From: an uncultured Clostridia bacterium
GTDB lineage: Bacteria > Bacillota_A > Clostridia > Christensenellales > CAG-138
Direction: 5' to 3'
DNA length: 10,440 nt
Assembly: GCA_946623765.1 (NCBI GenBank)
Contig: CAMORL010000052.1
Span: forward strand, 1 to 10,440
Shown here piece after piece: positions 6,483-10,440 of this stretch. The translations under genes and the position numbers were made by a program. Under the pieces are notes generated by a model that did not search any database, had not been told where the DNA came from, and saw only the letters and a list, made by a program, of their open reading frames with translations. Position 1 is the first letter of the stretch, and the number at the start of each line of letters is the position of its first letter.

Positions 6483-7499
6483 ATGGTCACTTTGAAGGAT
6501 ATTGCAGCCGAAGCAGGCGTCAGCATCACCACCGTATCGAATGTCGTACACAATCGCAGCAGCCGTGTTTCACCGGAACTTGTACAGAAGATCCGGCGGA
6601 TCATCGACCGGGAACATTACGTCCCGAGCATGACGGCGCGCACGCTGGTCAAAGACGAGTCGTACATCATCGGTGTGGTCACGCATATGACGCCGCAGAA
6701 CATCGGCAGCACGATGAGCGACCCGTTTCTCGGCACCTTCGTGGAGGGCATTGAGCACCGCACGCGCGAGGAAGGCTACTTTTTGATGATCCGTTCGGTG
6801 GAGGATGCGCAGGCGCTGGAATCGCTGCGCAGAAGCTGGAAGCTCTCCGGGGTGATTCTGACCGGCATCTTTGCGGACGAGTTCTTTGCGGGCGTGCAGC
6901 ATCTCGGCATTCCGTTCGTCCTGATCGACAGCTATCTCGACGCGCCGGACGTTTACTGCATCGGTCTTGAAGATGAGAAGGGCGGCTACCTTGCGACGAA
7001 GCATCTGCTTGAAAACGGACACCGGGTCATTGCGTTCGCGTCCCCGACGATCCGCGAAGGCGGCGTTGTGGAAAAGCGTCTCAACGGGTATAAAAAAGCG
7101 CTGCACGAATACGGCGTCCCGTTCGATCCGTCCCTTGTTTTCACGCAGGAGATCTTTGTGGAGGAGGGAAAGCGGCTCGGTCATCTGCTTGCCGAAAAGC
7201 CCGAGATCACCGGTATTTTTGCTTCCGCCGATATTCTTGCCGCAGGCATTATGACAGGCTTAAGGGAGAAGGGCGTGCTCGTCCCGCGCGATAAATCCAT
7301 TGTGGGCTTCGACGACAACTATCTGTGTCAGCTGACCAATCCCTGCCTTACGACGATCCACCAGGACGCCGAACAAAAGGGCTTTCTTGCGGTGGATATG
7401 CTGCTTGCACAGCTTCGGCACGAGCCGCAAAAGGAACATTCGATCATTCTTCCGGTCAGTCTTGTCGAAAGGGAAAGCGTTCGTAATCTCAATAAGTGA
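6483..7499 (+). CDS. LacI-family transcriptional regulator
   Basis: 338 residues, the normal length for the family. The N-terminal helix-turn-helix (about residues 3-23, LKDIAAEAGVSITTVSNVVH) is followed by the hinge region YVPSMTARTLV (46-56), whose Leu55 is in the place that inserts at the central CpG of LacI operators. The periplasmic-binding-protein-like core (about 60-335) includes IIGVV, GVILTG, PFVLID, the GHRVIAF strand (179-185), GIFASAD (244-250) and IVGFDDN (273-279). The start is supported by AAGGAG at 6469-6474. It is cotranscribed with pgmB 9 nt downstream. The nearest matching operators are the pair at 4571-4590 and 4741-4760, so it probably represses the surface hydrolase operon and the lipoprotein and responds to a sugar or sugar phosphate; the ligand is unknown. 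Control of the GH65 gene is also plausible, but its promoter is outside the window. Confidence 0.94.
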   Translation: MVTLKDIAAEAGVSITTVSNVVHNRSSRVSPELVQKIRRIIDREHYVPSMTARTLVKDESYIIGVVTHMTPQNIGSTMSDPFLGTFVEGIEHRTREEGYFLMIRSVEDAQALESLRRSWKLSGVILTGIFADEFFAGVQHLGIPFVLIDSYLDAPDVYCIGLEDEKGGYLATKHLLENGHRVIAFASPTIREGGVVEKRLNGYKKALHEYGVPFDPSLVFTQEIFVEEGKRLGHLLAEKPEITGIFASADILAAGIMTGLREKGVLVPRDKSIVGFDDNYLCQLTNPCLTTIHQDAEQKGFLAVDMLLAQLRHEPQKEHSIILPVSLVERESVRNLNK

Positions 7500-7508
7500 G
7501 GATTGCGC

Positions 7509-8141
7509 ATGAAACAAGGCATCATTTTCGATCTCGACGGCGTTCTGCTTTCCACCGATGAAATGCACTATGCGGCATGGAAAACGATCGCCGACGAGCT
7601 TCAAATCCCGTTCGGACGCGAGGAAAACAATCTGCTGCGCGGGGTCTCTCGCATGGCGTCGCTCGAGATCATTCTGAATCTCGGCAAGGTGTCGCTCGCG
7701 GAAGAAGAAAAACAGGCCCTTGCAGAAAAAAAGAACAGCCGCTATGTCGCGCTTCTGCAGTCTCTGACGCCCGACGTCGTGACACAGGAGGTGCGCGATA
7801 CGCTGACGGAACTGCGTGCGCGCGGCGTGAAGCTTGCCGTCGGCAGTTCGAGCAGGAATGCAAAGACCATTCTGCGCCTGACCGATCTCCTTCGATATTT
7901 CGACGCCGTTTCGGACGGAACGAACATTTCCCGCTCCAAGCCGGACCCCGAGGTGTTCCAAAAAGGCGCGGCGTTTTTAGGTCTTTCTCCCGATGAATGC
8001 GCGGTCGTCGAAGACGCGGTTGCCGGGATCGACGCGGCGAATGCAGGCGGTTTTATGAGCATCGGCATCGGCGACGCGGCGTCGTACGAAAAAGCCGACG
8101 CGAAGATCGATCGCATCGGCGACCTTTTGAACCTGATCTGA
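7509..8141 (+). CDS. pgmB: Beta-phosphoglucomutase (HAD superfamily)
   Basis: Cytosolic enzyme converting beta-D-glucose 1-phosphate to glucose 6-phosphate through an aspartyl-phosphate. Of 210 residues, the HAD motifs are complete: FDLDG with nucleophile Asp8 and acid/base Asp10, GSSSRN with Ser114 (motif II), Lys144 in SRSKPDPEVF (motif III) and VVEDAVAGI with Glu168 and Asp169 (motif IV). The cap-domain stretch LLRGVSRMASLEIIL (42-56, Arg48) is specific to beta-PGM and separates it from other HAD phosphatases. The start is the ATG at 7509, with GAGG at 7498-7501 overlapping the lacI stop; a TTG two codons upstream is less likely. It is paired with lacI and converges on the GH65 phosphorylase, whose product is its substrate, the usual pathway partner in alpha-glucobiose use. 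Confidence 0.93.
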   Translation: MKQGIIFDLDGVLLSTDEMHYAAWKTIADELQIPFGREENNLLRGVSRMASLEIILNLGKVSLAEEEKQALAEKKNSRYVALLQSLTPDVVTQEVRDTLTELRARGVKLAVGSSSRNAKTILRLTDLLRYFDAVSDGTNISRSKPDPEVFQKGAAFLGLSPDECAVVEDAVAGIDAANAGGFMSIGIGDAASYEKADAKIDRIGDLLNLI

Positions 8142-8153
8142 ATCCCTGTACAG

Positions 8154-8185
8154 AAAAAGCATCGCGGGTTTTCCGCGATGCTTTT
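8154..8185. terminator. Bidirectional terminator between pgmB and the GH65 gene
   Basis: A 9-bp GC-rich stem, GCATCGCGG (8159-8167) with CCGCGATGC (8173-8181), flanked by AAAAA on the left and TTTT on the right, so it works in both directions. The right-hand T-run contains the last bases of the GH65 stop codon (8184-8186), so the leftward gene ends inside its own terminator. Confidence 0.93.
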
Positions 8186-10370
8186 ATTGTTCCTCGATCG
8201 AATGCGTTTCGTGCGTGACCGTAATGAGAAAGCGTCTTCCCCGCAGCGTGATCGGAAAGGAAAGCCGTGTGATTTCCTTCGGCAAATGCGGATGCAGCGT
8301 GATCTGTCCGTTCTGCACCGAAAGTCCCGCGAAGCCGAGCACGGCGATCATCCATGCGCCGCCGTTCGCCGCCGGATGCGTTCCGCCGATGTAGATTTCA
8401 CCCGCCCATTGTTTGCCGCCGCCGTTCAGATCGATCGAGGCGGTATTGAGAAAGTGTTTCCACGCAAGGTCCGCCCGTCCGATGCGGCAGGCGGTCAGCG
8501 CGTACATGCACGCCGAAAGGCTGGAGCCGTGTTCCGTGCGCGGCTCGTAATACGCCCAGTTGGCAGCAACTTCCCCGTCCGTATACTCCTGTCCGAACAG
8601 TGCCAAAAGCGCAATCACGTCCGCCTGCTTGATGATCTGCGTCGTCCCCGCGACGCCGTGATCGCCTCCCCAGTATTCACGCGGGTGCACAAGGCGGCTT
8701 CGTACCGTTTCAAGCGAACAATCTTCTAAGTCGAAATATCCGTCAAACTGCTCGATCACGCCGTCGCGCACACGCGGCGCACGCAGCCGATCGACCGCGC
8801 TTTGCAGCAGCGCCCAATCCGCATGATAATCGAGCCGGTCAAGCAGCGCAGAAAATTGTTCCGGTTCATCCGAAAAGACTTCTTTAAGCCGCAGCGCGTT
8901 TTCCCAGCAATACCGGATCATGCGGTTTGTGAACGCGTTGTTTGTGACGCGCTCGTGGTATTCGTCCGGTCCGATCACGTCGGCAAAGTCGATCGCGTCG
9001 CCGTCCAGATGCGTGCTTGCGCGGCTCAGATAGAAGCGCGCGCACTCCAGAATGACCTCCGCGCCGCCCTCAAAAAGGAGCGTCCGATCGCCCGTGATCC
9101 GGTAATACTCCCAAAGCGCGTAGGCAATATCGCCGCTGATATGGATCTGCTTGTCCCGGAAATATGTGCGTACGGGGCGATGGGTAAAGACATCCACCAC
9201 GTTGAAATCCGTGCAGCCTTCCAAGCCGCCTTCCTGACTTTCCCAGGCATAGAACGCGCCGCGGAAGCCGTATTCGCGCGCCTTTTGCCGCGCGCCGGAA
9301 AGCGTTTCGATCCGGTACCGCAGCAGCGACGCCGCGATTTCCGGCTGCGTATAGACAAACATCGGGAACAGGAAAATCTCCGAATCCCAGAATACAGCGC
9401 CCTTATAGGTCTGTCCCGAAAGCCCGCGCGCCGGAATGGAGAGATTGGCGGCGTGACGCGGCGCAATGCTGTTGAGATAGTATTGGCTCGCCGTAAGCGC
9501 CAAGGACGCTTCCGCGTCGCCCTCCAGTTCGACAGCGCTCTGCTTCCAAACCGCATCCCACGCGTCCGTATGCGCCTTTCGGCAAGCGGAATACCCCATG
9601 ATCTTCGCCTGCCTGCAAAGCGCTTCGGCATGCTCTGCGGGAGATGGGACATCCAGTCCCGTACAGACGGTCGAAAAAATCGAAACCGTCACCGTTTCTC
9701 CGGCGCGGACCGGAAAGCGCAGATCGCGATACACGCCCTTGTCCGTGATCCGGAAGGTCTCCTCCGTCGAAACCGATGCCGATACCGTCTGCGCAACCGC
9801 AACCGGGATCTTCAATTCGCCCGTAATCGCTTCGCACAGCAGTGTTTCGCCGGTCGCATAGCGGAAATCAAACAGATGCGGACCGTTCAGATCCCAAAGA
9901 TCGGTCGAAATGCCGGTGGAAAGAACCGCTTCGCCGTCCTCCGAAAAATGCATCGCAAGCCGTGCCGCCAAAAGATGCGGTTCCGAAAGCGACGCCATTC
10001 GCTCGGCGTTCAGTCGAACCGTGCCGAAATCCGTCTCGCGCAAAAATAATCCCTGCCGGTAATCGATCGAAAGCGTATGCGAAATCGGCTCGGCTTCGCC
10101 GAGCGCCGTCGGCTGTCCGTTGAAGCTGAGCTTTGCATACAGCCCCATCGGCGCGTTGACCGGCTCGCGCCACCGGTCCCGATACCGATCGTAAACCCCC
10201 GCAAGATTGACAGCCGGAAGCTGCGTGCTGTCCGCTTCCGCGACCGTTCCGCGTATGCCGAGATAACCGTTTGCAAGCAGGAAGCGGTTGCCGTCCTGCA
10301 CAACGGTCTCCTTGTGATATCCGGTTTCGGTAAAGACCCAGTCGTTCATCGTACACCGGACGCGGCTCAT
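8184..10370 (-). CDS. Glycoside hydrolase family 65 disaccharide phosphorylase (kojibiose/nigerose-type likely)
   Basis: Cytosolic phosphorylase that splits an alpha-linked glucobiose with inorganic phosphate, inverting to beta-glucose 1-phosphate plus glucose (or another acceptor). 728 residues. Order: N-terminal beta-sandwich (about 8-260, with NRFLLANGYLGIRGT), the (alpha/alpha)6 barrel (about 290-650) and a small C-terminal beta-sheet. Key residues are FWDSE (327-331), the general acid Glu470 in VIGPDEYHE, Lys581-Gln582 in IIKQADV, and the phosphate-binding HGSS (614-617). The stretches YAWESQEGG and RTYFRDKQIHIS, and GGTHPAANGGAW near the end, look more like kojibiose/nigerose-type phosphorylases than maltose phosphorylase; that is from memory of the family. 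The ATG at 10370 overlaps the preceding stop as ATGA and is chosen for coupling; an ATG at 10349 or a GTG at 10385 is possible. No lone GH65-specific promoter is visible. PgmB next door uses its product. Confidence 0.92.
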   Translation of the reverse strand: MSRVRCTMNDWVFTETGYHKETVVQDGNRFLLANGYLGIRGTVAEADSTQLPAVNLAGVYDRYRDRWREPVNAPMGLYAKLSFNGQPTALGEAEPISHTLSIDYRQGLFLRETDFGTVRLNAERMASLSEPHLLAARLAMHFSEDGEAVLSTGISTDLWDLNGPHLFDFRYATGETLLCEAITGELKIPVAVAQTVSASVSTEETFRITDKGVYRDLRFPVRAGETVTVSIFSTVCTGLDVPSPAEHAEALCRQAKIMGYSACRKAHTDAWDAVWKQSAVELEGDAEASLALTASQYYLNSIAPRHAANLSIPARGLSGQTYKGAVFWDSEIFLFPMFVYTQPEIAASLLRYRIETLSGARQKAREYGFRGAFYAWESQEGGLEGCTDFNVVDVFTHRPVRTYFRDKQIHISGDIAYALWEYYRITGDRTLLFEGGAEVILECARFYLSRASTHLDGDAIDFADVIGPDEYHERVTNNAFTNRMIRYCWENALRLKEVFSDEPEQFSALLDRLDYHADWALLQSAVDRLRAPRVRDGVIEQFDGYFDLEDCSLETVRSRLVHPREYWGGDHGVAGTTQIIKQADVIALLALFGQEYTDGEVAANWAYYEPRTEHGSSLSACMYALTACRIGRADLAWKHFLNTASIDLNGGGKQWAGEIYIGGTHPAANGGAWMIAVLGFAGLSVQNGQITLHPHLPKEITRLSFPITLRGRRFLITVTHETHSIEEQ

Positions 10371-10440
10371 TCGTACCGTTTGCACACGGGTTCGTTCTTT
10401 GCGGCGGATTCGGCGTCGAACCAGATCAGGTTGTTGCCGG
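10367..10440 (-). CDS. C-terminal end of an unidentified gene (runs off right edge)
   Basis: A minus-strand frame open from the window edge ends in TGA at 10367-10369, giving the tail GNNLIWFDAESAAKNEPVCK followed by RYE. Its normal amino-acid mix contrasts with the arginine-rich alternative frame, and its stop overlaps the GH65 start as ATGA, the usual sign of a coupled upstream gene. With only about 23 residues the family cannot be named; a glycoside hydrolase or sugar-transport component would fit the location. Confidence 0.6.
   Translation of the reverse strand, partial: GNNLIWFDAESAAKNEPVCKRYE

Noticed and set aside
8802..10049. Plus-strand frame of 415 codons opposite GH65
   Set aside because: Arg/Ala-rich composition without any recognisable motif; it is the shadow of a GC-rich GH65 gene with clear catalytic motifs.

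Overview
The window looks like a chromosomal stretch from an uncultured, fairly GC-rich member of the Clostridia (Firmicutes/Bacillota), probably an intestinal or other anaerobic glycan user. This is inferred from strong AAGGAG-type Shine-Dalgarno sites, near-consensus sigma-A promoters with extended TGn -10 elements, a Clostridia-style lipoprotein leader, HutC-type GntR and LacI regulators, and a GH65 phosphorylase with beta-phosphoglucomutase. No tRNA, rRNA, CRISPR array, IS element or phage gene was recognised.

Layout. (1) 1-502 (-): the N-terminal part of arginyl-tRNA synthetase, running off the left edge. (2) 503-702: divergent promoters for argS and a small (+) operon. (3) 703-2261 (+): a patatin-like lipid hydrolase and a GntR/UTRA repressor, closed by a hairpin terminator at 2266-2297. 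(4) 2405-4544 (-): a membrane-anchored F5/8 type C (CBM32-like) protein and, upstream of it in the same operon, a membrane-anchored parallel beta-helix glycoside hydrolase of the GH49/GH28 type. (5) 4545-4817: a compact divergent control region with two promoters, two matching LacI-type operators just downstream of each -10, and a separate 17-bp palindrome about midway between them. (6) 4818-6314 (+): a lipoprotein made almost entirely of two copies, about 90% identical, of a Trp- and Asp-rich domain of roughly 207 residues. (7) 6483-8141 (+): a LacI-family repressor and beta-phosphoglucomutase as a tight pair. (8) 8184-10370 (-): a GH65 disaccharide phosphorylase, converging on pgmB over a shared terminator and overlapping by ATGA the last codons of a further gene that runs off the right edge.

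How it may work together (inference). The region from 2405 to the right edge reads as a glucan or oligosaccharide use locus. The beta-helix hydrolase and F5/8 protein would act at the cell surface. The duplicated lipoprotein would capture glycan. GH65 would split an imported alpha-glucobiose with phosphate to glucose plus beta-glucose 1-phosphate, and PgmB would convert the latter to glucose 6-phosphate. The LacI protein is the obvious candidate to bind the paired operators and switch both surface genes together. The patatin/GntR operon and argS look unrelated to this pathway. The most notable items are the paired-operator divergon, the recently duplicated lipoprotein domain, and the departure of ArgS from the HIGH signature.
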